From Vibrio navarrensis (GTDB lineage: Bacteria; Pseudomonadota; Gammaproteobacteria; Enterobacterales; Vibrionaceae), in contig NZ_CP065217.1 in assembly GCF_015767675.1 (NCBI RefSeq), positions 3,286,001-3,350,000 of the forward strand: a stretch of DNA of 64,000 bases. Reading direction: 5' to 3'. Positions 18,351 through 27,703 of this stretch are shown piece by piece (positions within the stretch are counted from its first letter, which is position 1; each line of letters opens with the position of its first letter). The notes under the pieces were generated by a model. It had not been told where the DNA came from. It saw only the letters and a list, made by a program, of their open reading frames with translations, and did not search any database. The position numbers were made by a program, and so were the translations under genes.

Positions 18351-20177
18351 ATGCCTGATAAATTTAATATGCAATCTCCACCGTTTGACCGCCTGAGTGA
18401 AGGACAGCAAGCCCTGCTGCGCTCGTCACTGGACGTCGCCTACTATCGAACCCGCGACATTGTTCTGCCTGCCGGGCAGCCGAGCGATTCTCTGCACATT
18501 CTCATCAAAGGTGCAGTCGAAGAGCGCTCCGCTGATCATCAGGAAGTGTTCGCCCACTACGCCAACGACGATATGTTTGACGTCCGCGCCCTGTTTGAAG
18601 CGACTGTGCGCCACCACTACGTCGCGCTGGAAGATACCCTCTCCTATCTGCTGCCCAAAGCGCTGTTTCTGGAACTTTATAATGAAAATGGTCAGTTCGC
18701 GGCCTACTTCGACAGCAACCTCGCCAAACGGCAAGAGTTGATTGAAGCGGCGCAGCAGCAACAAAACTTGGCCGAGTTTATTCTCACCAAAGTCGACAAG
18801 GCGATTTACCACCCGGCGATGATTCTTCCGCCCGAGATGCCGATCAATCAGGTCACCAAAACCTTGAAGGAAAACGGCATCGACGCCGCGCTGGTCAAAC
18901 TGCATGACGATGACCCTCGCTGTCGCCAACAGCCTTCCGCCCACCCGTATGCCATCGTCACCCGCACCAACATGCTCCATTCGGTGATGCTGGAAGACAA
19001 ACCGCTCGATACTCCGGTAGGCGAGATTGCCACCTTCCCGGTTTGCCATGTGGATAATGGCGATTTTCTGTTTAACGCCATGATCACCATGACGCGCAAC
19101 CGCATGAAACGCCTGATGGTGTGCGACGGTCACCAAGCGGTTGGTATGCTCGACATGACGCAGATCCTCAGCGCCTTCTCCACTCATTCTCACGTGCTGA
19201 CCTTAAGCATCGCCCGTGCGTCCAGCGTGGAAGAGTTAGCGCTGGCGTCGAACAAACAGCGCCAATTGGTCGAAAGCTTGCTGAAAAACGGCATTCGCAC
19301 GCGCTTTATCATGGAGCTGATATCGGCGGTCAACGAACAAATTATTGAGAAAGCGTTTGAGCTAGTCGTGCCTCCGGCGCTACACGACCACTGCTGTCTG
19401 ATCGTGCTCGGCTCTGAAGGTCGAGGTGAGCAAATCCTCAAGACCGACCAAGATAACGCGCTCATCATCAAAGACGGTCTGGAATGGCAGTTGTGCGGCG
19501 AAGTGATGCAGCAGCTCACTCATACTTTGCAACAGCTTGGCTACCCACTTTGCCCGGGCAATGTCATGGTCAATAACCCGAAATGGGTGCGCAGCCAAAC
19601 ACACTGGAAAAAAACCTTGGCGGACTGGGTAAAAGCCGCCAAACCGGAGCAAGTCATGGACATCGCGATCATGGCCGATGCCCACGCCGTTGCCGGCAAT
19701 AAGAGCCTACTGGCGCCAGTGAAAGCGCACTTGTGTCAATTGATGGCAGATCAAGAGCTGATCCTCACCGAATTCACCCGCCCCGCTCTGAGCTTTTCCG
19801 TGCCGCTGACGCTATTTGGCAATGTTAAAGCCGATAAATCAGGGCTCGACATCAAGCAAGGCGGCATTTTCCCGATTGTGCACGGCATTCGCGCTCTAAC
19901 GCTGGAATACGCCTTGAGCGAAAACAACACCTTCGACCGCATTGACGCCTTGGTCAAACGCAAAGTGCTTGAGCAAACCACCGCCGATAACCTCAGCGAA
20001 GCATTGAAGCTGTTTTTTAAATTGCGTCTTGCTCAGCAGTTGTCCGAGCAACACAGCAACAACAAAATCAGTTTGAAACTGCTCGATCGCACCGAGCGTG
20101 ACTTGCTGCGCCACAGTTTGCACGTGGTGAAAAAGTTTAAGCAGTGGCTGGGTTATCACTATCAAATCAAAGATTAA
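18351..20177 (+). CDS. cNMP-binding/CBS/DUF294 putative nucleotidyltransferase
   Basis: Cytoplasmic protein of 608 aa from ATG 18351. The reading frame extends upstream to 18216, but those 45 residues lack family character. Domain order: cyclic-nucleotide-binding fold (about 10-120, SLHILIKGAVEE), a CBS pair (about 150-285), a DUF294 nucleotidyltransferase domain with GSEGRGEQ (about 354-361) and TDQDNAL (365-371), and a DUF294 C-terminal helical domain. GS-x5-E plus D-x-D is the GlnD/GlnE-like metal-binding pattern, so catalysis looks possible. It is probably co-transcribed with the exonuclease 39 bp downstream. Its conserved place beside acs suggests sensing of adenine nucleotides, which is inference. 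Confidence 0.85.
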   Translation: MPDKFNMQSPPFDRLSEGQQALLRSSLDVAYYRTRDIVLPAGQPSDSLHILIKGAVEERSADHQEVFAHYANDDMFDVRALFEATVRHHYVALEDTLSYLLPKALFLELYNENGQFAAYFDSNLAKRQELIEAAQQQQNLAEFILTKVDKAIYHPAMILPPEMPINQVTKTLKENGIDAALVKLHDDDPRCRQQPSAHPYAIVTRTNMLHSVMLEDKPLDTPVGEIATFPVCHVDNGDFLFNAMITMTRNRMKRLMVCDGHQAVGMLDMTQILSAFSTHSHVLTLSIARASSVEELALASNKQRQLVESLLKNGIRTRFIMELISAVNEQIIEKAFELVVPPALHDHCCLIVLGSEGRGEQILKTDQDNALIIKDGLEWQLCGEVMQQLTHTLQQLGYPLCPGNVMVNNPKWVRSQTHWKKTLADWVKAAKPEQVMDIAIMADAHAVAGNKSLLAPVKAHLCQLMADQELILTEFTRPALSFSVPLTLFGNVKADKSGLDIKQGGIFPIVHGIRALTLEYALSENNTFDRIDALVKRKVLEQTTADNLSEALKLFFKLRLAQQLSEQHSNNKISLKLLDRTERDLLRHSLHVVKKFKQWLGYHYQIKD

Positions 20178-20216
20178 CCACGTGAGGCGCTACGCCAAAC
20201 GTCTTAGGAAGCGCGC

Positions 20217-20852
20217 ATGAACTGGTTGCAACGCAAATACTGGCACTACAAACTGACAGGCTCGCCCTATCAGTCGCTGTTTTGCGCGCCCGACAGCCGT
20301 GAGTTTGTCTCTCTGGATTGCGAGACCACCAGCTTAGACCCGAAGCGCGCTGAGCTGGTCACCATTGCCGCGACGCGCATTATCGACAACCGTATTCTCA
20401 CCAGTCAGCCGTTTGAAGTACGGCTGCGCGCGCCGCAATCGCTCGACTCGGGTTCAGTGAAAATCCACAAAATTCGCCATCAGGATCTGGTCGATGGCAT
20501 TAGCGAATGCGAAGCCATCACGCGGCTACTCGACTTTATCGGCAACCGCCCTTTAGTCGGTTACCACATCCGATATGATAAGAAGATCTTAGACCTCGCC
20601 TGTCAGCGTCACTTAGGTTTCCCACTGCCTAATCCGTTGGTTGAAGTTAGCCAGATCTACCATGACAAACTGGAAAAGCACCTGCCCAATGGCTACTTTG
20701 ACCTCAGTTTGGATGCGATCTGCAAGCATCTGGATCTGCCGCTTCAAGACAAGCATGACGCGCTGCAAGATGCCTTTGCGGCGGCGTTGATCTTTGTGCG
20801 TTTAACCCATGGCGATCTGCCCAGCTTCTCTTCCTCTTACCTCTCCCCGTAA
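20217..20852 (+). CDS. DEDD 3'-5' exonuclease (DnaQ-like)
   Basis: 211 aa, RNase T/DNA polymerase III epsilon superfamily. Exo I is FVSLDCETTSLDPKRAE (catalytic Asp and Glu). Exo II is VGYHIRYDKKILD. Exo III is DKHDALQDAFAAA, a complete HxAxxD set, so it should be active on single strands or nucleotides. It has no polymerase or other added domain. It sits 39 bp after the CBS/nucleotidyltransferase gene and 203 bp before acs. The natural substrate is unknown. Confidence 0.86.
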   Translation: MNWLQRKYWHYKLTGSPYQSLFCAPDSREFVSLDCETTSLDPKRAELVTIAATRIIDNRILTSQPFEVRLRAPQSLDSGSVKIHKIRHQDLVDGISECEAITRLLDFIGNRPLVGYHIRYDKKILDLACQRHLGFPLPNPLVEVSQIYHDKLEKHLPNGYFDLSLDAICKHLDLPLQDKHDALQDAFAAALIFVRLTHGDLPSFSSSYLSP

Positions 20853-21055
20853 GTTTGATGCAACGCATACATTCTTAATTTACTCATTTATAAGCAAAAT
20901 ACGCTTTTATCCTAAAGTCTAATTGTCGAAATCGTCGCAGTGATTAACAGTTATAGGCAAATCGAAAGACACCACGGATTTCCGTTCGCGTTCAGTTGCA
21001 CACTCAATCACAAGTAGCCCTGTTCACGAAAGTTGAAGGCACAAGGAGAGAAACA
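20853..21055 (+). promoter_or_regulatory. acs: acs upstream region
   Basis: 203 bp between the exonuclease gene and acs. AAGGAG (21043-21048) is the ribosome site and fixes the ATG at 21056 instead of an in-frame upstream ATG at 20996. The AT-rich part (20876-20930) is the likely promoter. No repeat matching those in front of crbR or actP was found. Confidence 0.5.
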
Positions 21056-23008
21056 ATGAGTGAAGCCCACATTTATCCGGTTAAAGAGAACATTAAAACT
21101 CACACCCACGCGGATAATGAGACCTATCTTGCGATGTACCAACAATCTGTCATCGATCCAGAGGGCTTCTGGAGCGAACACGGCAAAATCGTTGATTGGA
21201 TCAAGCCTTTTACCAAGGTCAAACAGACCTCTTTTGACACGGGCCACGTTGATATTCGCTGGTTTGAAGATGGCACACTGAACGTTTCCGCTAACTGTAT
21301 TGACCGCCATCTGGCCAAGCGCGGTGATGAGGTAGCGATTATCTGGGAAGGTGACAACCCAGCCGAAGACAAAACACTGACTTACAAGCAACTGCACCAA
21401 GAAGTGTGTCGCTTTTCCAACGCGCTGAAAGAGCAAGGCGTGCGCAAAGGTGACGTGGTGTGTCTCTACATGCCGATGGTGCCGGAAGCGGCGGTGGCGA
21501 TGCTGGCGTGTACCCGTATCGGCGCCGTGCATACCATCGTCTTTGGCGGCTTCTCACCTGAAGCGCTGGCGGGCCGTATTATCGACTCCGATGCCAAGGT
21601 GGTGATTACCGCTGATGAGGGCGTACGCGGCGGCCGCGCCGTGCCCCTGAAAAAGAACGTTGATGAAGCGCTGACCAACCCTGAAGTGAACACCATCAGC
21701 AAAGTGATGGTGTTAAAACGCACTGGTGGCAACATTGATTGGCATGAGCACCGCGATGTTTGGTGGCACGAAGCCACCGCAAAAGTCTCTGATGTTTGCC
21801 CACCAGAAGAGATGAAAGCCGAAGATCCGCTCTTCATCCTTTACACTTCAGGTTCAACTGGCAAACCAAAAGGCGTACTGCACACCACGGGTGGCTACTT
21901 GGTGTACGCGACCATGACCTTTAAATATGTCTTTGACTATCAGCCCGGCGAGGTGTTCTGGTGTACCGCTGACGTGGGCTGGATCACCGGACACACCTAT
22001 CTGGTTTACGGCCCACTGTCCAACGGGGCGAAAACTATTCTGTTTGAAGGCGTACCAAACTACCCGAAAACCAGCCGCATGAGCGAAGTGGTCGACAAGC
22101 ACCAAGTCAACATTCTTTATACTGCGCCAACGGCAATTCGCGCGCTGATGGCCAAAGGCAATGAAGCGGTTGAAGGAACAGAGCGTAGCAGCTTGCGCAT
22201 TATGGGTTCGGTGGGCGAACCGATTAACCCAGAAGCGTGGGAGTGGTACTACAAAACCATCGGCAATGAAAAATCGCCGATTGTCGACACTTGGTGGCAA
22301 ACCGAAACCGGCGGCATTTTGATCACGCCACTTCCTGGCGCAACGGACCTGAAACCGGGTTCAGCGACGCGCCCATTCTTCGGCGTACAGCCTGCACTGG
22401 TCGACAACATCGGCAACGTGATTGAAGAGCAAGCGGCGGAAGGTAACCTCGTTATCCTCGACTCTTGGCCCGGTCAGATGCGCACTGTGTATGGTGACCA
22501 CGAACGCTTTGAGCAGACCTATTTCTCTACCTTCCGTGGCATGTATTTCACTGGTGACGGCGCGCGTCGCGACGAAGATGGCTACTACTGGATCACAGGC
22601 CGTGTGGATGACGTATTGAACGTCTCTGGCCACCGTATGGGCACAGCAGAAATTGAATCGGCACTGGTGGCGCATCCTAAGATTGCTGAAGCAGCGATCG
22701 TCGGCATTCCGCACGACATCAAGGGTCAGGCGATTTACGCCTACGTGACGCTCAACGCTGGGGAATACCCATCGGCTGAGCTACACAAAGAGGTGAAAGA
22801 TTGGGTACGTAAAGAGATCGGCCCGATTGCCACGCCAGATGTGCTGCATTGGACCGATGCGCTACCGAAAACGCGCTCAGGCAAAATCATGCGCCGCATT
22901 CTGCGTAAGATCGCCACCGGTGACACCAGTAACTTGGGCGATACCTCAACACTGGCCGATCCAAGTGTGATCGACAAGCTGATCGCCGAGAAAGCCGAGC
23001 TGGCCTAA
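21056..23008 (+). CDS. acs: Acetyl-CoA synthetase
   Basis: AMP-forming acetate:CoA ligase, 650 aa, the usual Acs length. Visible are the ATP-binding P-loop [14 protein letters not shown] (near residue 264), TWWQTETGG (near 413), [14 protein letters not shown], and the C-terminal [14 protein letters not shown] with the Lys that is acetylated and catalytic in this family. It assimilates acetate in the acetate switch and is the known target of CrbSR in V. cholerae. It is monocistronic, with a strong terminator. Confidence 0.97.
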   Translation: MSEAHIYPVKENIKTHTHADNETYLAMYQQSVIDPEGFWSEHGKIVDWIKPFTKVKQTSFDTGHVDIRWFEDGTLNVSANCIDRHLAKRGDEVAIIWEGDNPAEDKTLTYKQLHQEVCRFSNALKEQGVRKGDVVCLYMPMVPEAAVAMLACTRIGAVHTIVFGGFSPEALAGRIIDSDAKVVITADEGVRGGRAVPLKKNVDEALTNPEVNTISKVMVLKRTGGNIDWHEHRDVWWHEATAKVSDVCPPEEMKAEDPLFILYTSGSTGKPKGVLHTTGGYLVYATMTFKYVFDYQPGEVFWCTADVGWITGHTYLVYGPLSNGAKTILFEGVPNYPKTSRMSEVVDKHQVNILYTAPTAIRALMAKGNEAVEGTERSSLRIMGSVGEPINPEAWEWYYKTIGNEKSPIVDTWWQTETGGILITPLPGATDLKPGSATRPFFGVQPALVDNIGNVIEEQAAEGNLVILDSWPGQMRTVYGDHERFEQTYFSTFRGMYFTGDGARRDEDGYYWITGRVDDVLNVSGHRMGTAEIESALVAHPKIAEAAIVGIPHDIKGQAIYAYVTLNAGEYPSAELHKEVKDWVRKEIGPIATPDVLHWTDALPKTRSGKIMRRILRKIATGDTSNLGDTSTLADPSVIDKLIAEKAELA

Positions 23009-23059
23009 TTCTGAGCAGCGAATATAACGCTGCCACAATAAGAGACCTGCGCTAACCAC

Positions 23060-23095
23060 AAAGGCGTGCTTCAATGAAGCACGCCTTTGCATTTT
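23060..23095 (+). terminator. Intrinsic terminator after acs
   Basis: Thirteen-bp stem AAAGGCGTGCTTC (23060-23072) and GAAGCACGCCTTT (23076-23088), loop AAT, followed by GCATTTT. Confidence 0.85.
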
Positions 23096-23134
23096 GGCTG
23101 TTTTAGGAGCACGGGATTACTTTACACGGGATTG

Positions 23135-24178
23135 CTAGACCAGCTCCGCCAGCATACTTTCATCATACGCTTTTAGCGTCTCGCCGCTGCGTACTCGTGC
23201 CACGTAATCTGGGTTAGCAATGAACGGGCGACCAATCGCCAGCAGTTCAAATAGCCCTTGCTCAATTGCTGACGCACCGGACTGCGCGCTGAAACCACCC
23301 GCCGCCATCAAGGTTTTTGAGTAGTGCTGACGCATATACTCCGATACCTTGCCGCCTAGGTGTTCAAACTCAACGCTGTCGTCAAACATCCCTTCATGCA
23401 GGTACGCCAACTCACGCGTTTCCAGCTCGGCCAACAAATAGTCAAACACGGCTCGGTCACGCGCATCCGGTTTGATGTGTGCGTAGGCACCCGGTGACAA
23501 ACGCAGACCAGTGCGATGCCCGCCAATGCGCTCAATAATGGCGTCAATCACCGCCAGAGGAAAACGCGCCATATTTTCGGGCGTCTGGCCAAACTCATCA
23601 TCACGCAAGTTGGTGTCATAGTGCAGGAACTGATCGAGCAGGTAGCCATTCGCGCCGTGGATTTCCACCCCATCAAAACCCGCCACGATCGCGTTTTCAG
23701 CGGCACTGGCGTAATCCTCAACCAACTGCTCAATCTCTTCTTTACTCGCGGCTTTAGGCAGGGTGTACGTTAGATCGCGACGACGCGGCACCGTTCCTTC
23801 GTACGCCACCGCCGATGGTGCGAGCACATACTCACCGGCAAAAAAGGCAGGGTGCGCCACACGGCCGGTATGCCAAAGCTGAGCAAAAATCTTACCGCCA
23901 CGCGCATGCACGGCCTCAGTCACTTTCTTCCAGCCAGCAACTTGCGCATCGCTGAACAGCCCCGGAGTATTGGGGTAACCCTGACCATCCGGGCGAATGA
24001 TCGTCGCTTCCGAAATGATCAACCCAGCTTCGGCGCGGCGAGCATAGTAAGCGGCCATTTCATCCGTTGGTACAAGCCCCTCTCCCGCCATACAGCGCGT
24101 CAGTGGCGCCATCACAATGCGGTTATTCAGGGTAAGGTGTTCATTTAAAACATAAGGTTTGAAGAGTAAATCCGTCAT
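23135..24178 (-). CDS. nemA: Alkene reductase / N-ethylmaleimide reductase (Old Yellow Enzyme family)
   Basis: FMN-dependent, NAD(P)H-using flavoprotein of 347 aa. OYE landmarks visible are NRIVMAPLTRC near residue 19, the HTGRVAHP and EIHGANGYLLDQFLHYDTN blocks (substrate and FMN binding), RLSPGAYAHI and the C-terminal GRPFIANPD. The family reduces activated C=C bonds of electrophiles such as N-ethylmaleimide. It is divergent from a TetR-type regulator across a region with two operators, the same logic as E. coli nemRA. The nemA assignment is by family and context. The neighbouring regulator is not demonstrably NemR. Confidence 0.85.
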   Translation of the reverse strand: MTDLLFKPYVLNEHLTLNNRIVMAPLTRCMAGEGLVPTDEMAAYYARRAEAGLIISEATIIRPDGQGYPNTPGLFSDAQVAGWKKVTEAVHARGGKIFAQLWHTGRVAHPAFFAGEYVLAPSAVAYEGTVPRRRDLTYTLPKAASKEEIEQLVEDYASAAENAIVAGFDGVEIHGANGYLLDQFLHYDTNLRDDEFGQTPENMARFPLAVIDAIIERIGGHRTGLRLSPGAYAHIKPDARDRAVFDYLLAELETRELAYLHEGMFDDSVEFEHLGGKVSEYMRQHYSKTLMAAGGFSAQSGASAIEQGLFELLAIGRPFIANPDYVARVRSGETLKAYDESMLAELV

Positions 24179-24223
24179 CGGGCGATCCTGCTGTCGAGTG
24201 AATGTCGCTATGCTAGATCATTT

Positions 24224-24263
24224 TTGAACAATCATTCAAGATATATTTTGAACGATCGTTCAA
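24224..24263. promoter_or_regulatory. Tandem TetR-type operators between nemA-like and tetR-like genes
   Basis: TTGAACGATCGTTCAA at 24248-24263 is a perfect 16-bp palindrome. TTGAACAATCATTCAA at 24224-24239 is the same site with two changes. The centres are 24 bp apart. They sit between the divergent starts (24178 and 24322), the expected place for autoregulation and repression of nemA. Confidence 0.82.
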
Positions 24264-24321
24264 GAATTTTTGTCAGGTTACGATTTTGCGCGTAGAATGC
24301 GGCTAAACCCCGAGTGAGAGA

Positions 24322-24906
24322 ATGTGTGTGCGCGTAGCTGAATTTGACCGAGAACAGGTGTTGCGATCCGCGATGTATGAATTTATGTCGAAAGGATTCA
24401 ATAAGACCAGTATGCAAGATTTGAAAAAAGCCACTGGCCTGCATCCGGGGTCCATCTATTGTGCGTTTGAAAATAAACGCGGTTTATTGCTGGCGGCCTT
24501 GGCGCATTATGCCGAGGAGCGAGCGCAAGAGTTCCATGCGATTTTTGCCGCTCACTCCAACGTCATGGACGGACTGCAAAGCTACTTTGCCATGGTGGTT
24601 GAAGAGTGTGCCAGTGAGGAGATCAAAGATTGCCTGCTGCAAAAAGCACTGAGTGAGTTGTCCAAACAAGACGATGAAGTGGAGCAAATCATTCGCGATA
24701 CCCTCAACGCTTGGAAACTCGGCCTGCTCGCACAACTGTGTCAAGCGCAGCAAAACGGGGAGATCAGCGCCGATGCCGACTGCGATTTTCTCGCCGACTA
24801 TCTGGTGATGGGTATTTATGGCCTGCGCACTTTTGCTCATACCAAACCAGAAAGAACCCTGCTGAGTAAAATGGCGCAGCAACTGCTTTGCACGCTACAC
24901 GTTTAA
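24322..24906 (+). CDS. TetR/AcrR family transcriptional regulator
   Basis: 194-aa repressor. The N-terminal helix-turn-helix is about residues 8-55 (SAMYEFMSKGFNKTSMQDLKK and ATGLHPGSIYCAFENKRGLL, given as overlapping blocks). The C-terminal ligand domain is all-helical and contains Cys residues (EECASEEIKDCLL, near 90-101; also Cys at 136 and 151) that might sense electrophiles, as NemR does. It is divergent from the OYE gene with two palindromic operators between. Autorepression and electrophile induction are inferred. Confidence 0.85.
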   Translation: MCVRVAEFDREQVLRSAMYEFMSKGFNKTSMQDLKKATGLHPGSIYCAFENKRGLLLAALAHYAEERAQEFHAIFAAHSNVMDGLQSYFAMVVEECASEEIKDCLLQKALSELSKQDDEVEQIIRDTLNAWKLGLLAQLCQAQQNGEISADADCDFLADYLVMGIYGLRTFAHTKPERTLLSKMAQQLLCTLHV

Positions 24907-25288
24907 CGCCTCTATTCTCCCAATCCAAGAGTCTGTCAATCCAAGCTTTGCCAATCCATGAGCGCCCTTCTCCCTCGGCGCTCATCTAGGCGGTTACCTC
25001 CCGCGGCCAATTGATTATTTTTCCGCCACTTCATCGGCATTAGCACAGAACCGCGCCGAACCACACGACATACCGCGTTTCAGCGGCGATTTTTTGTTAA
25101 CCCGGTTACAGAAATCCAAGCTCAACTCGGGAGATTAGACCAGTAATTTGCTGCTAATTGCTATGAATTAGCTATAATCTTGGGCAATCTTGAAAAATTG
25201 GCACAGATTTGACAGAAAAACCGTGCCGATTTCTCCTGTTTTTGGGAATATGCGGGTTTCACTCACGATAAAGAAAGATAGCGCCAAC
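24907..25288. other. Intergenic region tetR-aroQ: repeats, promoter and leader hairpin
   Basis: 382 bp. Three 9-mers CAATCCAAG (24921-24929), CAATCCAAG (24937-24945) and CAATCCATG (24952-24960) recur with a 15-16 bp period. The third runs into a hairpin ATGAGCGCC (24958-24966)/GGCGCTCAT (24977-24985) without a T tract. A perfect -10 TATAAT lies at 25173-25178 with TTGCTG at 25148-25153 (19-bp spacer). A leader hairpin lies at 25196-25231. No further gene seen. Confidence 0.6.
25148..25178 (+). promoter_or_regulatory. Predicted aroQ-accBC promoter
   Basis: -10 TATAAT (25173-25178) matches consensus exactly. -35 TTGCTG (25148-25153) is one helical position long at 19 bp. The leader to aroQ would be about 105 nt and contains a 9-bp stem, AATTGGCAC (25196-25204) with GTGCCGATT (25223-25231, one G-T pair), followed by a T-rich stretch. 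Confidence 0.55.
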
Positions 25289-25738
25289 ATGTCAGCAAAG
25301 TTACGAATTCTGGTCTTAAACGGCCCAAATCTTAACCTACTTGGTTTACGCGAGCCTGCCCACTACGGTGCGCAGACACTATCGCAGATCGTCGAAAACT
25401 TGATGACATTGGCAAAACAAGCCGATATTGAGCTTGAACATCTGCAATCGAATCGTGAGTACGAACTGATCGAAGCCATTCACGCCGCACACGGCAAGGT
25501 GGACTTCATCATCATTAATCCGGCCGCATTGACCCATACCAGTGTCGCACTAAGAGACGCCCTACTCGGCGTCGCGATTCCTTATATTGAAGTGCACCTG
25601 TCTAACGTGCATGCACGTGAGCCCTTCCGTCATCACTCCTATTTGTCGGACAAAGCGGTTGGCGTGATCTGCGGTTTAGGCGCACAAGGTTATGAATTTG
25701 CTCTGTCGGCAGCCATTGCTAAGCTGCGGGCAAAGTAA
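25289..25738 (+). CDS. aroQ: 3-dehydroquinate dehydratase, type II
   Basis: Shikimate-pathway enzyme dehydrating 3-dehydroquinate to 3-dehydroshikimate, 149 aa from ATG 25289. The upstream in-frame extension to 25190 adds non-family residues. Type II motifs are visible: [14 protein letters not shown] with the catalytic Tyr-containing loop (HYGAQ), the [11 protein letters not shown] block, [17 protein letters not shown] and [16 protein letters not shown]. It is followed 60 bp later by accB, the order found across many gammaproteobacteria. Confidence 0.96.
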   Translation: MSAKLRILVLNGPNLNLLGLREPAHYGAQTLSQIVENLMTLAKQADIELEHLQSNREYELIEAIHAAHGKVDFIIINPAALTHTSVALRDALLGVAIPYIEVHLSNVHAREPFRHHSYLSDKAVGVICGLGAQGYEFALSAAIAKLRAK

Positions 25739-25798
25739 CCCAAACACTCTGCAGCCCTTGGCGGCTGTCTTACTCACAAGATAAAAGAGAAAGATAAG

Positions 25799-26242
25799 AT
25801 GGATATTCGTAAAATCAAAAAACTGATCGAACTGGTTGAAGAATCTGGCATTTCTGAGCTAGAGATCTCTGAAGGTGAAGAATCAGTACGCATCAGCCGT
25901 CATGGTCAAATGATGGCTGCGCCTGCACCTATCCACTACGCAGCTGCGCCAGTGGCCGCAGCACCCGTTGCTGAAGCGACGCCAGCTGCAGCACCCGCGG
26001 TAAGCGCAGGCCACAAAGTGCTTTCTCCAATGGTAGGCACCTTCTACCGTTCACCAAGTCCAGATTCTAAAGCGTTCATCGAAGTGGGCCAAAGCGTAAA
26101 AGCGGGTGACACGCTATGCATCGTTGAAGCGATGAAGATGATGAACCAAATCGAAGCGGATAAATCTGGTGTCGTTACTGCTATCCTTGTTGAAGATGGC
26201 CAGCCAGTAGAATTCGACCAGCCACTCGTTGTTATCGAATAA
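25799..26242 (+). CDS. accB: Acetyl-CoA carboxylase biotin carboxyl carrier protein
   Basis: 147-aa carrier subunit of acetyl-CoA carboxylase. An N-terminal dimer/regulatory segment (about 1-45) is followed by an Ala/Pro-rich linker (about 46-72), then the biotinyl domain with the biotinylated Lys in [13 protein letters not shown] (near residue 112). The biotin ligase BirA that would modify it is encoded at 61884-62852. It lies 12 bp before accC and is probably one transcript with aroQ. Confidence 0.97.
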   Translation: MDIRKIKKLIELVEESGISELEISEGEESVRISRHGQMMAAPAPIHYAAAPVAAAPVAEATPAAAPAVSAGHKVLSPMVGTFYRSPSPDSKAFIEVGQSVKAGDTLCIVEAMKMMNQIEADKSGVVTAILVEDGQPVEFDQPLVVIE

Positions 26243-26254
26243 GCGGAGTTCGCT

Positions 26255-27601
26255 ATGTTAGATAAAGTAGTCATCGCGAACCGAGGTGAAATCGCCCTTC
26301 GTATTCTTCGCGCATGTAAAGAGCTCGGCATCAAAACCGTTGCCGTGCACTCCACCGCCGATCGCGATCTCAAACACGTGCTACTGGCTGACGAAACCGT
26401 CTGTATCGGCCCTGCGAAAGGCATCGACAGCTACCTGAACATTCCGCGTATTATTTCCGCGGCGGAAGTGACTGGCGCGGTTGCCATCCATCCGGGTTAC
26501 GGTTTCCTGTCAGAAAACGCCGATTTTGCTGAACAAGTAGAACGCAGCGGCTTTATTTTTGTTGGTCCGAAAGCGGAGACTATCCGCATCATGGGTGACA
26601 AAGTCTCGGCGATCACCGCGATGAAAAAAGCGGGCGTTCCTTGTGTACCCGGCTCTGACGGCCCACTCGACAACGACGAAGTGAAAAACAAAGCACACGC
26701 CAAACGCATCGGTTATCCCGTGATTATCAAAGCCTCTGGTGGTGGCGGCGGTCGTGGTATGCGTGTAGTTCGCAAAGAAGCAGATCTGGTTCAAGCGATC
26801 GCAATGACACGTGCTGAAGCCAAAGCCGCCTTCAACAACGACATAGTTTACATGGAGAAATTCCTAGAAAACCCACGCCACGTTGAAGTGCAAGTGATTG
26901 CCGATGGTCAAGGCGGCGCGATTCACCTCGGTGAACGTGATTGCTCTATGCAGCGTCGTCACCAAAAAGTGGTGGAAGAAGCACCAGCGCCGGGCATCAC
27001 AGAAGAAATGCGTAAGTACATCGGTGAACGTTGTACCCGTGCGTGTCTCGAAATCGGCTATCGTGGCGCAGGTACTTTCGAGTTCCTGTACGAAAACGGC
27101 GAGTTCTACTTCATCGAAATGAACACTCGTATTCAGGTAGAACACCCAGTGACAGAAATGGTCACCGGTGTTGATCTCATCAAAGAGCAGCTACGTGTTG
27201 CCGCTGGCCAACCGCTGTCGTTCACACAGAACGACATCAAGATCCGTGGCCATGCGATTGAGTGTCGTATCAACGCCGAAGATCCTGAGCGCTTCCTGCC
27301 GTCACCAGGCAAGATCGAGCGTTTCCACTCGCCAGGCGGCATGGGCGTTCGTTGGGAATCGCACATCTACACGGGTTACACAGTGCCACCGCACTACGAC
27401 TCGATGATCGGCAAACTCATCACTTACGGTGAGAACCGCGATGTAGCGATTGCACGCATGCGCAATGCTCTCGGTGAAATGATCATTGAAGGCATCAAGA
27501 CCAATATTTCGCTGCAAGTGAGCATCATGAACGACGAAAACTTCCAACATGGTGGGGCAAACATCCACTACCTTGAGAAGAAGCTCGGACTTCAGCACTA
27601 A
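26255..27601 (+). CDS. accC: Acetyl-CoA carboxylase, biotin carboxylase subunit
   Basis: ATP-dependent carboxylation of biotin on AccB, first step of fatty acid synthesis. 448 aa. It starts [20 protein letters not shown]. The ATP-grasp glycine loop [14 protein letters not shown] lies near residue 159, the carboxylation motif [17 protein letters not shown] near 229 and the catalytic [13 protein letters not shown] near 288. It overlaps no gene and is closed by a hairpin at 27620-27643. Confidence 0.97.
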   Translation: MLDKVVIANRGEIALRILRACKELGIKTVAVHSTADRDLKHVLLADETVCIGPAKGIDSYLNIPRIISAAEVTGAVAIHPGYGFLSENADFAEQVERSGFIFVGPKAETIRIMGDKVSAITAMKKAGVPCVPGSDGPLDNDEVKNKAHAKRIGYPVIIKASGGGGGRGMRVVRKEADLVQAIAMTRAEAKAAFNNDIVYMEKFLENPRHVEVQVIADGQGGAIHLGERDCSMQRRHQKVVEEAPAPGITEEMRKYIGERCTRACLEIGYRGAGTFEFLYENGEFYFIEMNTRIQVEHPVTEMVTGVDLIKEQLRVAAGQPLSFTQNDIKIRGHAIECRINAEDPERFLPSPGKIERFHSPGGMGVRWESHIYTGYTVPPHYDSMIGKLITYGENRDVAIARMRNALGEMIIEGIKTNISLQVSIMNDENFQHGGANIHYLEKKLGLQH

Positions 27602-27618
27602 GTCAGCACTCGAATGAT

Positions 27619-27645
27619 GATGCCCACCTCGGTGGGCATTTTTCG
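27619..27645 (+). terminator. Intrinsic terminator after accC
   Basis: TGCCCAC (27621-27627), loop CTCG, GTGGGCA (27632-27638), then TTTTTCG. Confidence 0.82.
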
Positions 27646-27703
27646 TTTCATCGCAAAGTCTGCTAAACTCTGCGCCAAATTTATACATCGAGAGTACCCA
27701 CTC

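Noticed and set aside
18426-19193. 255-codon minus-strand open frame within the CBS/nucleotidyltransferase gene
   Set aside because: Antisense to a gene with clear domains. The translation is low in family-like motifs and rich in V/H/R as expected from the reverse complement of GC-rich codons.
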